Assembly (NCBI RefSeq): GCF_022063185.1
Contig: NZ_CP091915.1
Span: 104,339-168,338, forward strand
From: Nostoc sp. UHCC 0870
Lineage (GTDB): Bacteria > Cyanobacteriota > Cyanobacteriia > Cyanobacteriales > Nostocaceae
Length of the DNA: 64,000 bases
Direction of reading: 5' to 3'
A program made the position numbers and the translations under genes. This document shows, piece by piece, positions 36,793 to 45,476 of this stretch; positions within the stretch are counted from its first letter, which is position 1; every line of letters begins with the position of its first letter. A model generated the notes under the pieces. The model was not told the origin of the DNA, made no database searches, and saw only the letters and a list, made by a program, of their open reading frames with translations.

Positions 36793-37920
36793 ATGATGAT
36801 AAATCGCCGCCTATTAGCTCTGTTAATCAAAGAAAGCACTGAACTATTGCGTAATCGCCAACTGGTGATTTTTCTCACGATCGCGCCGATTATTTCAATG
36901 GTGATTTTTGGCTATGTGATGAATTCCAATGTGACAAACTTACGACTGAGTATTTTGGATCAAAATCAAGTAACAATCAGCCGAGATTTTGTGGATGCGT
37001 TTACTGCAAATCATGTGTTTCTAGCATCTCGCCACACCAACAGTCAACAAACTCTCACCCAACAAGTCGAACGGGGAGAAGTCGATGCGGGATTAATCAT
37101 TCCACCTAGTTTTGATCGGGATTTGCTACAAACTGGAAAATCAGAAGTTCAGGTTGTGGTTGATGGAATTAATGCCTACAGTTCTGGACTTGCAAAGGGC
37201 TATGTCAGCCAAATTACAACTCAATTTAACTTAGATTTACTCCAACGCTATCAACCTGTGTCAACTGGGTTAGAAGTCCCCGTTCAAACTGAAATGACAT
37301 TGCGCTACAATCCTGGAATGCTTGATAGTTGGTTCTTTGTTCCTGGTGTACTGGGGGCAATCATCACCTTGAGTGCAATTCTGGCTGCGGCTGTGGAAGC
37401 GGTTCGAGAAAAGGATCAAGGAACACTAGAACAGTTGTTGATGACTCCAGTTGCATCGACTTATATTTTGATTTCTAAAATTGTGCCGATATCTGCTTTA
37501 CTCACAGCTACATTGCTGATTTGTTTCCTTGTTGCTCACTGGGTTTTTGCCTTACCTTTTCGCGGAAATTTATTTTTATTACTGCTATTTTCTATTCTTT
37601 ACATTCAGATTGGTGTTGCCATTGGACTGGCAATTTCCACATTTTCTGAGAACAAATTGCAAACAATTTTGATTGGGATATTTCTCAATATTCCCATTAT
37701 TTTATTAGGCGGTGCGGTGACGGCGGTGAATAGTATGCCGCTTGTATTTCGCTGGATTGCCCAAATTAATCCGCTTTATCATTACTTGATCATTCTCCGC
37801 AGCATTCTTCTTAAAGGTGCAGGGTTGGAAGTTTGGGGTTTAAATGCGATCGCCATGATTGTATTTGCAACCGTGACAGTTCTGGTGAGTGCAAATCGCT
37901 ACCGTAGTCAATTAAGTTAA
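36793..37920 (+). CDS. ABC-2 type permease (YbhR-like)
   Basis: 375 residues: N-terminal helix (LVIFLTIAPIISMVIFGYVM), large periplasmic loop, and five C-terminal helices with VREKDQGTLEQLLMTPVASTYILISK, the ABC-2 motif. It pairs with the YbhS-like permease at 26989 to form the membrane channel. Followed 15 bp later by the membrane-fusion gene. The operon is split by 8.7 kb, so expression of this half probably needs its own promoter. Confidence 0.9.
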   Translation: MMINRRLLALLIKESTELLRNRQLVIFLTIAPIISMVIFGYVMNSNVTNLRLSILDQNQVTISRDFVDAFTANHVFLASRHTNSQQTLTQQVERGEVDAGLIIPPSFDRDLLQTGKSEVQVVVDGINAYSSGLAKGYVSQITTQFNLDLLQRYQPVSTGLEVPVQTEMTLRYNPGMLDSWFFVPGVLGAIITLSAILAAAVEAVREKDQGTLEQLLMTPVASTYILISKIVPISALLTATLLICFLVAHWVFALPFRGNLFLLLLFSILYIQIGVAIGLAISTFSENKLQTILIGIFLNIPIILLGGAVTAVNSMPLVFRWIAQINPLYHYLIILRSILLKGAGLEVWGLNAIAMIVFATVTVLVSANRYRSQLS

Positions 37921-37935
37921 CTCAGGGTGTATTTT

Positions 37936-39231
37936 ATGTCACATACAGTTGATTCTTCAAAACCTATTACAATTCCTCAAAAATCTGTTACAACGCCTCA
38001 AAAGCCTGACGATCCAAAAATTCCTACTCCGAAAAAACCCCGACGCTGGTTGTGGATTTTGGGCGGGACTGTGGCGATCGCATCTGTCGGCTTTGGAATA
38101 TGGTATGGGTTTTTTCGTCCCCAACCTGCAAACATCATTCAATTCAATGGACGGATCGAAGGTTATGAAACCGATGTCAGCACCAAAGGCATTGGTCGGG
38201 TGGAGGAAGTTACTGTGCGAGAAGGAGATACAGTAAAAAAAGGACAATTATTAGTGCGTCTTAGTGATGAAGAAGTACAATCTGAACTGAGCGCAGCCAC
38301 AGCCCAGGTAAATGCAGCAAAACAACGAGAAGCTTACGCCCGGTTACAAATCTCTATTCTCGCAGATCAACTCGCAGATGCTAATCTGAATTTACAGCAA
38401 TCCCAAGGTGACACGCAAGGTAAAGTTGCGGAAGCTAACGCCCTTGTCTCAACCGCAAAGGCCGTTGTGAAACAAGAACAAGCACGAGTTTTAGAAGCGC
38501 GGGCATTAGTTGAACAGGCGCGGGTAGATAGCGATCGCTATGCCCATCTGGCGATTGAAGGAGCTGAAACCAAACAACGCTATGATGTGGCGCAAACTTT
38601 TTACAATACTGCCAAAGCTGCTTTGCAAAGCCGTTTAGCGGCTGTGGAAGCGGCACAAACAGCCGTTAATATTGCTCAGGGAAAATTGACGCAAGCACAA
38701 ACCACAACCTTAAATCCAAGGCGACAACAAACTAATGTCAGCCGATTCGAGACACAAGCACAACAGGCACGCAACACAATAGCAGCTGCCCAAGCTGATG
38801 TGAAAACTGCCCAAGCGAATCAACAATTGATTCAGAGTCGCTTAAATAATCTGACGGTGAAAAGCCCGATTGATGGCGTTGTTACGACACGCAGCGTTGA
38901 ACCTGGTACAGTGGTTCTACCATCGCGCCCCTTGCTGAGAGTTGTAGACTTGAGTCAAGTTTATATGCGGGGCTTTATTCCCGGTGGGCAAATTGCTCAA
39001 GTTCGCGTCGGACAACTTGCCAATGTTTATTTAGATAACGATCCCAAACACCAAAAGTCTTTTAAAGCAACCGTTACCGCTATAGATTCTCAAGCCTCCT
39101 TTACCCCAGAGAACGTTTATTTTCAGAGCGATCGCGTGCAACAGGTATTTGGTGTGAAACTGAGCTTGGAACAACGAGAAAGACTAGCAAAACCGGGAAT
39201 GCCTGCGGATGGAGAAATTCCCTTGAATTAG
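37936..39231 (+). CDS. HlyD/YbhG-like membrane-fusion protein of the split exporter
   Basis: 431 residues from ATG 37936 (AGGG upstream; GTG 37927 is possible). Proline-rich cytoplasmic N-terminus, one membrane helix (WLWILGGTVAIASVGFGIWYGFF), lipoyl/barrel start (FNGRIEGYETDVSTKGIGRV), a long alpha-helical hairpin (~100-270), then the second lipoyl half (LTVKSPIDGVVTTRSVEPGTVV). It links the inner-membrane ABC exporter to an outer-membrane factor. A terminator-like hairpin follows. Confidence 0.88.
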   Translation: MSHTVDSSKPITIPQKSVTTPQKPDDPKIPTPKKPRRWLWILGGTVAIASVGFGIWYGFFRPQPANIIQFNGRIEGYETDVSTKGIGRVEEVTVREGDTVKKGQLLVRLSDEEVQSELSAATAQVNAAKQREAYARLQISILADQLADANLNLQQSQGDTQGKVAEANALVSTAKAVVKQEQARVLEARALVEQARVDSDRYAHLAIEGAETKQRYDVAQTFYNTAKAALQSRLAAVEAAQTAVNIAQGKLTQAQTTTLNPRRQQTNVSRFETQAQQARNTIAAAQADVKTAQANQQLIQSRLNNLTVKSPIDGVVTTRSVEPGTVVLPSRPLLRVVDLSQVYMRGFIPGGQIAQVRVGQLANVYLDNDPKHQKSFKATVTAIDSQASFTPENVYFQSDRVQQVFGVKLSLEQRERLAKPGMPADGEIPLN

Positions 39232-39235
39232 CAAG

Positions 39236-39276
39236 AAAGGCAGAAGGGAATTCTGATTCCTGCCCTCTGCCTTTTT
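39236..39276 (+). terminator. rho-independent-type terminator after exporter operon
   Basis: Inverted repeat AAAGGCAGAAGGG / CCCTCTGCCTTTTT with a short loop and a T-run, directly after the membrane-fusion gene. The opposite strand has an A-run, so it may also act on the converging gene at 39323. Confidence 0.7.
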
Positions 39277-39322
39277 CACCTTTTATTAGTCATTGATTTC
39301 TCTAGGTTTTCACTTTATTCAG

Positions 39323-39625
39323 CTAACCCTTTTTAGAACTATGCTGCATATGAAACCACATAGAAATTCCTGTAAAAAGCAAGATGAACAAGCCGAGAGC
39401 ATTCAGGAAGGGATAAATGAGTTCTAGATTAAGTGCGCCAAAATGTCCCTTGTGCCAATCTAATAACCAGTAAAACCCATCTTTTTTACCTGCTAAATCA
39501 ACAATCTGAAAAATAGTTCCTGTAATTGTTGTCAGCAATAAAGGTAACAACATAATAGGTGCAAGTATGCTGTGCAGATGGCTAATATTTTGAAAATAGT
39601 GGCTATGGTTTTTGGCGGTTGTCAT
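39323..39625 (-). CDS. small PepSY-like membrane protein
   Basis: 100 residues with two membrane helices (ILAPIMLLPLLLTTITGTIFQI; FLNALGLFILLFTGISMWF) and His residues at their ends (HSHYF, WHKGHFG), as in small PepSY-associated TM proteins of the heme/iron or ferric-reductase type. It lies 57 bp downstream of oleate hydratase on the same strand and may be co-transcribed. Function unknown. Confidence 0.68.
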   Translation of the reverse strand: MTTAKNHSHYFQNISHLHSILAPIMLLPLLLTTITGTIFQIVDLAGKKDGFYWLLDWHKGHFGALNLELIYPFLNALGLFILLFTGISMWFHMQHSSKKG

Positions 39626-39681
39626 AAAATAGTTTCCTTGATTATGTAGATCAAAAGCTGTGCTAAACGGAAAGTTAAAAC

Positions 39682-41253
39682 TTATTTAAACGCTTTGACT
39701 AAAGCCTTAAACTCTACTTGCAGTGACTTGTCATGATGCGAGATAGGTGGGATCGGGCGATCGATATTTAGAAATTCATAGACTGCCATCTGAGCAGCCC
39801 GCACCGAATACTCAACTGTGAAGACGACATCATCAGGAATTTCCACAAACTGGCTGATGAAAGCCAGGTTCTTTGAGCTATGAGGAATCGGTAAGGGTCG
39901 ATCGCTACGTAAACGAGGCATAAACATACTTGTGATGTACGGCATTCTGCAAGGAATACAATTTGCCGATTCCACGATATCCAAATCGAATCGTAAATGA
40001 CCGCAGAGTTCTCGCAGAATTTCTTCACCATTGCACTCGCTCATTGGCTTGGGTACAAAATTACCGACGCGATCGCCAAAAAGGGCATATCCCCAAAAGA
40101 CTTGTACATCAGCAGGCTGATTTATAAAATGGGGTTGATAGGCGAGTACAATTGACATCAGCCAATTTGAGTCTTTAAACGTGATCAGCCCGCCAGTCCC
40201 TGCTTGATTGCCGCTAAATTTGGCGATTTTATCGAAGAATGCGGAGTTTTTAATTGTTACGGTAAAAGACTCCCAGAGAGACTCGGCAATGCTGCTATTG
40301 AAAGCAGCAGGATTACCAAAATCTGGGCTTTCTGCCGCCAGCTTTTCCCACAAAGTCCAACTAGTGCAGTCTTGTTTAGTCAACTTCTTCGGCGGACTTG
40401 TCATCGATCCCAAACTTGAGGCATCAGTCATTGAGCCATTTTGCAGAAAAACCAGGTCGCCGTCTTTAACCGCAATGGTTTTGCTTTCACCACTCTGCTG
40501 ATAATGAATGCCTATCACTACTAACTTACCTTCTGCGGTGGTGCTATCCAGATCCATCACCTGGCAATCGACGAGGAAATTGACATTTTGAGCAGCAAGC
40601 CAACTCTGTAAGGGAAGAATTAATGAATCGTACTGATTATAAATAGTGCGCTTAACCCCAGCGAGGGTTTCAATCCGAGAGAATTCCAGCATGAAGCGAT
40701 GCAAGTAACGCTTGAATTCAACAGCACTGTGCCACGGCTGGAAGGCGAACGTAGTCACCCACATATACCAAAATTCAGTCTCGAAGAATTCTGGAGAAAG
40801 CCAATCTGTGATACAAGTAGCACCTAACTCATCTTCACTAGCTTGGGTGAGCTTTAGCAATTCCTGACGATTTTGCATCGAAAAGCCCATCGAACTTACC
40901 GGCACCTTCGCTCGTCGGCTATCAACCAGACGCGCCATAGAATTTGACTTGTGCTGCTCATTAAACTCCATCGTTTCGTCAAATACCGTTTTACCAGGCG
41001 AACTCAGGGAGGGAATCGACTTGAAAAGCTCCCAAGTGCATTCGTAATTGTCGGTCGTTAACATCCTTCCCCCGCGCAGGGAATAGCCATCTGTAGGGTT
41101 CCCGGCTCCATCCATACTTCCGCCCAGAAGGGGCTTTGCTTCTAAAATAAAAATATTTCCGCCAAGAATTCCGCCATCGCGAATCATGAAGGCGGCTGCT
41201 GCTAAAGAGCCGATACCACCACCTAACAAATAAGCATTAAATTTCTTAACCAT
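39682..41253 (-). CDS. ohyA: oleate hydratase
   Basis: FAD-dependent hydration of the cis-9 double bond of oleic/linoleic acids to 10-hydroxy acids (MCRA family). 523 residues: dinucleotide motif YLLGGGIGSLAAAAFM at the N-terminus, ILEAKPLLGGSMDGAG, RGGRML, the long WELFKSIPS region, and C-terminal VFTVEYSVRAAQMAVYEFL. It detoxifies free unsaturated fatty acids, in keeping with the envelope stress theme. Intact. Confidence 0.92.
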   Translation of the reverse strand: MVKKFNAYLLGGGIGSLAAAAFMIRDGGILGGNIFILEAKPLLGGSMDGAGNPTDGYSLRGGRMLTTDNYECTWELFKSIPSLSSPGKTVFDETMEFNEQHKSNSMARLVDSRRAKVPVSSMGFSMQNRQELLKLTQASEDELGATCITDWLSPEFFETEFWYMWVTTFAFQPWHSAVEFKRYLHRFMLEFSRIETLAGVKRTIYNQYDSLILPLQSWLAAQNVNFLVDCQVMDLDSTTAEGKLVVIGIHYQQSGESKTIAVKDGDLVFLQNGSMTDASSLGSMTSPPKKLTKQDCTSWTLWEKLAAESPDFGNPAAFNSSIAESLWESFTVTIKNSAFFDKIAKFSGNQAGTGGLITFKDSNWLMSIVLAYQPHFINQPADVQVFWGYALFGDRVGNFVPKPMSECNGEEILRELCGHLRFDLDIVESANCIPCRMPYITSMFMPRLRSDRPLPIPHSSKNLAFISQFVEIPDDVVFTVEYSVRAAQMAVYEFLNIDRPIPPISHHDKSLQVEFKALVKAFK

Positions 41254-41314
41254 GACAATTGACTCCCTGATGAGTTTGGTTTAATCGTGTCTTACGTCTT
41301 TTGTGAACCTAAAT

Positions 41315-41858
41315 CTAAAGTTCTTGACCTGTTGGACGAATGATGATTTCATTCACATCAACATCATTGGGCTGCTCAATGGCATAGGCGATCGCACGAG
41401 CAATCAGGGCAAACGCACCTTATTTTTAGAATGCTTACTAGACAAAGGTTTCGCCCATTGTTTAGTTTTGTTAATAAATTTTGAAAGCCCTGCTGTGTAA
41501 GATGTTCAGGATTTTGGTGCGTTTGCCCTGCACGAGCAATGACATCTGCATCAATAGCGATCGCATAAAGTTGATTAATTCTTGCTGCTGTGTCTTTATC
41601 GGTAATGGTGGTAGTCAACTCAGTAGCAACCGCTCCTGGTGAGATATTAGTCGAACGGATTTCACCATTTGACTCTAGTCGCAGTCCTTCAGAGATTGCT
41701 CGCACTGCATACTTAGTAGCACAGTAGACTGCTGACCCAGGAAACACCTTATGTCCAGCCACGGACGATAGGTTAATGACGTGACCAGACTTTTGCTGAC
41801 GCATAATCGGCAATACAGCAGCAATCCCATAAAGAACGAACATAGGATTTCCTGTCAT
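41315..41858 (-). pseudogene. short-chain dehydrogenase/reductase, truncated and MITE-interrupted
   Basis: SDR sequence: VINLSSVAGHKVFPGSAVYC then ATKYAVRAISEGLRLE, with the catalytic Ser-Tyr-Lys pattern (S, YCATK), and NISPGAVATELT. The Rossmann N-terminus is missing; sequence starts at VLYGIAAVLPIM. A 126-bp MITE splits the C-terminus. Without it the frame reads DADVIARAIAYAIEQPNDVD then VNEIIIRPTGQEL to a stop at 41315. Non-functional remnant. Confidence 0.82.
41405..41530. mobile_element. 126-bp MITE with 10-bp target duplication
   Basis: Perfect 15-bp inverted repeats CAGGGCAAACGCACC at both ends, flanked by the direct repeat CACGAGCAAT (41395-41404 and 41531-41540). No coding capacity. 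The CAGGGC ends and 10-bp duplication suggest mobilisation by an ISAs1-family transposase (inference). Confidence 0.85.
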
Positions 41859-41923
41859 TCATGCGACCTCGCATATATGGATCTACTGACTCTCGCATTT
41901 TTCCGTGAGTCTGTTGCTGTAGC

Positions 41924-42277
41924 TTAACTAGCTTGTAGCTGGATCAACGTTTTTGTCCCAGCAGCGTCACTAATCCGAACCGCTATCATCACACCGTTTG
42001 AGTTCTGTCCCGTTAAAACTTCAGTTGGTGAATCAATGGTGTGAGCGTATGTCACTTCATCTCGACCCACTTCAATCAGCAAATCATCCCCCTTTCCAGG
42101 ACGATCATAAACCATTGCCATCAAAGGTGCGTTCTGAATCAGTTCTTCGTCACCGAGTTCTGAATTGATAATTTCGATTGAAATATGCCGTCCACGATTA
42201 CCACTGGAAAACTGATCAAAAAATTCACCCCATCGCTCACGCGGCACAGATTTGCTGATGTCAATTTTACTTACCAT
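41924..42277 (-). CDS. DUF5335-family protein
   Basis: 117 residues from ATG 42277, which has AAAGGA upstream; the longer start at 42295 is less likely. VPRERWGEFFDQFSSGNRGR matches the DUF5335 start, followed by a beta-rich domain (LLIEVGRDEVTYAHTI). Unknown function, frequent next to cyanobacterial stress genes. It is 131 bp downstream of the next stress gene on the same strand. Confidence 0.78.
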   Translation of the reverse strand: MVSKIDISKSVPRERWGEFFDQFSSGNRGRHISIEIINSELGDEELIQNAPLMAMVYDRPGKGDDLLIEVGRDEVTYAHTIDSPTEVLTGQNSNGVMIAVRISDAAGTKTLIQLQAS

Positions 42278-42408
42278 GATGATTCCTTTAAACATCGACC
42301 GAATTTAAATATGCGTTATCCATAACCTTTGTAGAGATATAGCAATGCTACGTCTCTACATTGCTTTTCACCAGATGTCTAATGTTGGCAGATTAATAGT
42401 TCAAAGCC

Positions 42409-42948
42409 TTAAACAGGGACAGACAAGCTGATTTCATGACTGATTTTGCCTAGCATTTGCTTCGCCTGACTAACATCATCCTTGTTACCTGTCACCAGGA
42501 TGATGAACTCGCCTGCTTGGATTTTAGTCTCGTACCTGAGTATCTCGTGCTTGGGTATTCCTAACCCGGATAACGCACCAGCCAGTCCGCCAACAGCAGC
42601 AGCACTAGCGCCACCAACAAGGGTTCCTTCCAACCAACCTGCCAATACTCCCACAATGGGGCCAGCAATGATGATCGGCGCGAATCCGGGAATAAATACC
42701 ACTCCAGCCCCGGCTAAAATGCCAAATAAACCGCCGACGAAGCTACCCCAATAACCACCGCCTGCGGCCCCTGCTTTAGCTGTATCTTTCCAGGTGAGAA
42801 ATCCCCGGACACTTTCTGTGGTTTGGTAGTCTTTACCAATGATTGAGAGCTTTTGCATATCGAAGCCTGACTTTTGTAGCTCCAATACAACCCTTTCTGC
42901 TTCTGCGTGGGAAGGGAAATGGGCAACAACGGTATGTGTATATGTCAT
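42409..42948 (-). CDS. YflT/17M-like stress protein with glycine-zipper membrane segment
   Basis: 179 residues: an N-terminal general-stress-type domain (VVAHFPSHAEAERVVLELQK then SGFDMQKLSIIGKD), two Gly/Ala-rich hydrophobic segments (~60-125, with GGGYWGSFVGGLFGILAGAG), then a C-terminal ferredoxin-like half (LRYETKIQAGEFIILVTG). Related to DUF1269-type proteins. The start follows a short spacer after the coiled-coil gene; the two are probably one transcript with DUF5335. Confidence 0.72.
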   Translation of the reverse strand: MTYTHTVVAHFPSHAEAERVVLELQKSGFDMQKLSIIGKDYQTTESVRGFLTWKDTAKAGAAGGGYWGSFVGGLFGILAGAGVVFIPGFAPIIIAGPIVGVLAGWLEGTLVGGASAAAVGGLAGALSGLGIPKHEILRYETKIQAGEFIILVTGNKDDVSQAKQMLGKISHEISLSVPV

Positions 42949-42997
42949 GAATTTGGCTCTTGTATGTATGTCAAATAGTTCTCAAACAAGCTTGGTT

Positions 42998-43423
42998 TTA
43001 CTTTTTCGTAGTTACCGCAGCAGCTTCAGCATCTAGTCTGGCGGCGATCGCTTCTAAGGTGGCTTTTTCAGCCTCTTCAATGGTGGCGATCGCTAAAAAG
43101 GTTGCTGTAGCTGCATGGTTTTCAGCTTTATCTGCCCGATGTTCAAGCTTCTTTACTTTGCGGCTCGTTTTCCATTCCTCGACATGGGACTTCACCTCAG
43201 ATTCTTTTTCTTCAAATTGAGTTTTCAGCTTTGCTCGGTACTCGTCGAATTCTTGTTTTTTAGCATCCAGCTTTGTTTTCGCTTCTTCAAGTTGGGATTC
43301 AATCTCAATTTGAGTTTTTTTCGGCGCAGATTGAATACTTGCCTTCAGCGATTTTACCCGTTCTTCAACTGCTTCTAGATTGTCATGCAGATTTTTAGTG
43401 AAGTTATCAATTGCAGTACTCAT
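42998..43423 (-). CDS. coiled-coil protein of a stress gene run
   Basis: 141 residues, almost entirely charged helix: heptad-rich Lys/Glu sequence (ERVKSLKASIQSAPKKTQIE, LEEAKTKLDAKKQEFDEYRA) and an Ala-rich end (ATATFLAIATIEEAEKATLE). No signal peptide or membrane segment. It resembles the helical stress/desiccation-type proteins of cyanobacteria, but I cannot name a family. First of three co-directed small stress genes (43423 to 41924). Confidence 0.6.
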   Translation of the reverse strand: MSTAIDNFTKNLHDNLEAVEERVKSLKASIQSAPKKTQIEIESQLEEAKTKLDAKKQEFDEYRAKLKTQFEEKESEVKSHVEEWKTSRKVKKLEHRADKAENHAATATFLAIATIEEAEKATLEAIAARLDAEAAAVTTKK

Positions 43424-43961
43424 GATAATTACTCTAGTATGTTTATTTTCTGAAATCTGGCTCTATGATCGTCAAGCTTAAAATTAAAGCTATGCTTGAG
43501 TTTTACCACACATTTAATATTTACAAATTTTGAAAAATATAACCTCTGCCTTTTGAATGTTTTAGTATAAGTTATACAATTCAAACCTTATTTAAATCGT
43601 CCTTAAAAATATTTTATATGGTGATGAGTTACTCTTTGCTGCTTTTGACAAGACTTGTGGGACTATTACAACAAGGTAAAGGTTAAAAAATCTCCAAGTA
43701 AAACTGAGACAATATGGTGAAAAAACTAGTATATTGTTGATTTAATTCTAGTAATCGCTTGATTTATTCTCATACCTAAGATGAAAAGGTGAGCTTTTTT
43801 AAATCAACCAAATAACCCTAGAAATCAAACATCACTTTGTTATATTGTAAGAGTATTCATACTTTAATTTTTTACTGATAATTTTCCCAAATCATAAAAT
43901 TATATAGACAGTTTTATATGCTTGCCGCACTTTTGCATTTTATAAATTAGAGGTATTACCT
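43424..43961. other. divergent intergenic region
   Basis: About 540 very AT-rich bases between the coiled-coil gene (minus) and the MacAB-like operon (plus). Both promoters must be here. It includes TAGAAATCAAACATCAC at ~43819, which resembles the end of the four-copy motif, but the TATCGTA core is absent. No gene seen. Confidence 0.45.
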
Positions 43962-45476
43962 ATGAGCATCTCCCTAATACCTAAAGAGATAAAACCTAAA
44001 GAGGTAAAACCAAAGGAACTAAAGCCGAATGGACTGAGTAAGCTAAAAGCAAATAAATGGCTACTTGGGTTACTGATATTGATACCTATGATTGGTATTA
44101 GCTATCTTGCTTATCACCAACTGGTTGTAGTGCCTCAACAACAGGCAAAGAATAAGGTGCAAACGGCTTTAGTCAAGCGGAGCAATCTGCCAATCACGGT
44201 TTCTGCAAATGGGACGGTGCAACCCGAACGATCAGTAAATGTGAGTCCTAAAACGTCAGGGATTCTCAAGCAACTGCTGGTGAAAGAAGGTGATTCTGTG
44301 CAACAAGGGCAGATACTTGCTTATATGGATGACTCAAATCTTCAGGGGCAATTACATCAGGCTCAGGGGAATCTGGCTGCGGCTCAAGCAAATGTGCAGA
44401 AACTAGTAAATGGGAATCGTGTTGAAGATATTGCCACAGCACAGGCACAACTGGCTGAACAAGAGGCAAATCTCCAAAAATTGCTGAATGGAAATCGACT
44501 CCAGGAAGTTGCCCAAGCCCAAGCTCAGTTGAAAGATGCTCAATATGCCTTGCGTCAAGCTGAAGATGATCTGCAAAGAAATCAAAAACTCTATAGCTCA
44601 GGTGCGATCGCCCTCCAAAGTCTGAATACCTTCCGCACTAACCGCGATCGCGCCCAGACTCAAGTCAAGCAAGCAGAACAAGCTACTTCATTAGTGCGAT
44701 CGGGGACTCGTCCAGAAGATATTACTCAAGCTAGGGCAGTGGTGAAGCAGAGACAGGAAGCTCTGGCGTTGTCTCAAGCGGGGTCACGACCGGAAGATAT
44801 TCAGCAAGCCCGCGCTCAAGTGGCATCGGCTCAGGGGGCGGTGCAAATTATCCAAGCAAACCTCAACGATATGGTGATCCGCGCCCCCTTTAGTGGGATT
44901 GTTGCCCGGAAATTTGCTGATCCTGGCTCTTTTGTTACACCCACCACAGCAGGTAGTTCAGTTTCCTCTGCCTCATCTTCTTCCATCTTGGCTCTTGCAT
45001 CCACGAACCAGATTGTTGCCGATGTGGCAGAAGCGAACATTGCCCAAATTCGTATGGGTATAGTTGCAACAATTCAGGCAGATGCTTATACAGGGAAAAC
45101 CTTTACCGGAGAGGTGACGCAAATTGCCACCCAGTCAAGTGTTGTGCAGAACGTGACCAGCTTTGAAGTGAAGACATCAGTGCCAGATCCCCAAGGCTTA
45201 TTGCGATCAGGAATGAATGTGACTGTGGACTTTAAAGCTGGAGAGTTAAAAAATGTCATAGTAGTGCCGACTGGGGCGATCGTGCAACAAAACAATGCTC
45301 AGGGTGTGTTTGTCGCCAAGGATCAAGGCGATTCGGTCTTTGTGCCGATTGTCGTAGGGACAACAGTAAATGACAAAACCGAGGTCAAATCTGGCTTAAC
45401 TGGAAACGAAAACGTTTTACTCAGCTTTCCACCTGGAACTCGTAAGGTTTCTACAGCTAATGGCAGACCTTCATGA
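43962..45476 (+). CDS. MacA-like periplasmic adaptor (membrane-fusion protein)
   Basis: 504 residues: basic Lys-Pro-rich cytoplasmic tail with repeated K-P-K-E units, one membrane helix (WLLGLLILIPMIGISYLAY, ~33-52), lipoyl half-motif (VSPKTSGILKQLLVKEGDSV), a long helical hairpin with repeated units (NGNRVEDIATAQAQLAEQEA; SGSRPEDI-type), MVIRAPFSGIVARKFADPGS, and the barrel/membrane-proximal domains. It overlaps the permease gene by 4 bp. It would connect the MacB-like ABC pump to an outer-membrane channel. Confidence 0.88.
   Translation: MSISLIPKEIKPKEVKPKELKPNGLSKLKANKWLLGLLILIPMIGISYLAYHQLVVVPQQQAKNKVQTALVKRSNLPITVSANGTVQPERSVNVSPKTSGILKQLLVKEGDSVQQGQILAYMDDSNLQGQLHQAQGNLAAAQANVQKLVNGNRVEDIATAQAQLAEQEANLQKLLNGNRLQEVAQAQAQLKDAQYALRQAEDDLQRNQKLYSSGAIALQSLNTFRTNRDRAQTQVKQAEQATSLVRSGTRPEDITQARAVVKQRQEALALSQAGSRPEDIQQARAQVASAQGAVQIIQANLNDMVIRAPFSGIVARKFADPGSFVTPTTAGSSVSSASSSSILALASTNQIVADVAEANIAQIRMGIVATIQADAYTGKTFTGEVTQIATQSSVVQNVTSFEVKTSVPDPQGLLRSGMNVTVDFKAGELKNVIVVPTGAIVQQNNAQGVFVAKDQGDSVFVPIVVGTTVNDKTEVKSGLTGNENVLLSFPPGTRKVSTANGRPS

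Noticed and set aside
43800..43840. Fifth copy of the stress motif near 43819
   Set aside because: Only the AAATCAAAC end matches; the TATCGTA core and spacing are missing.
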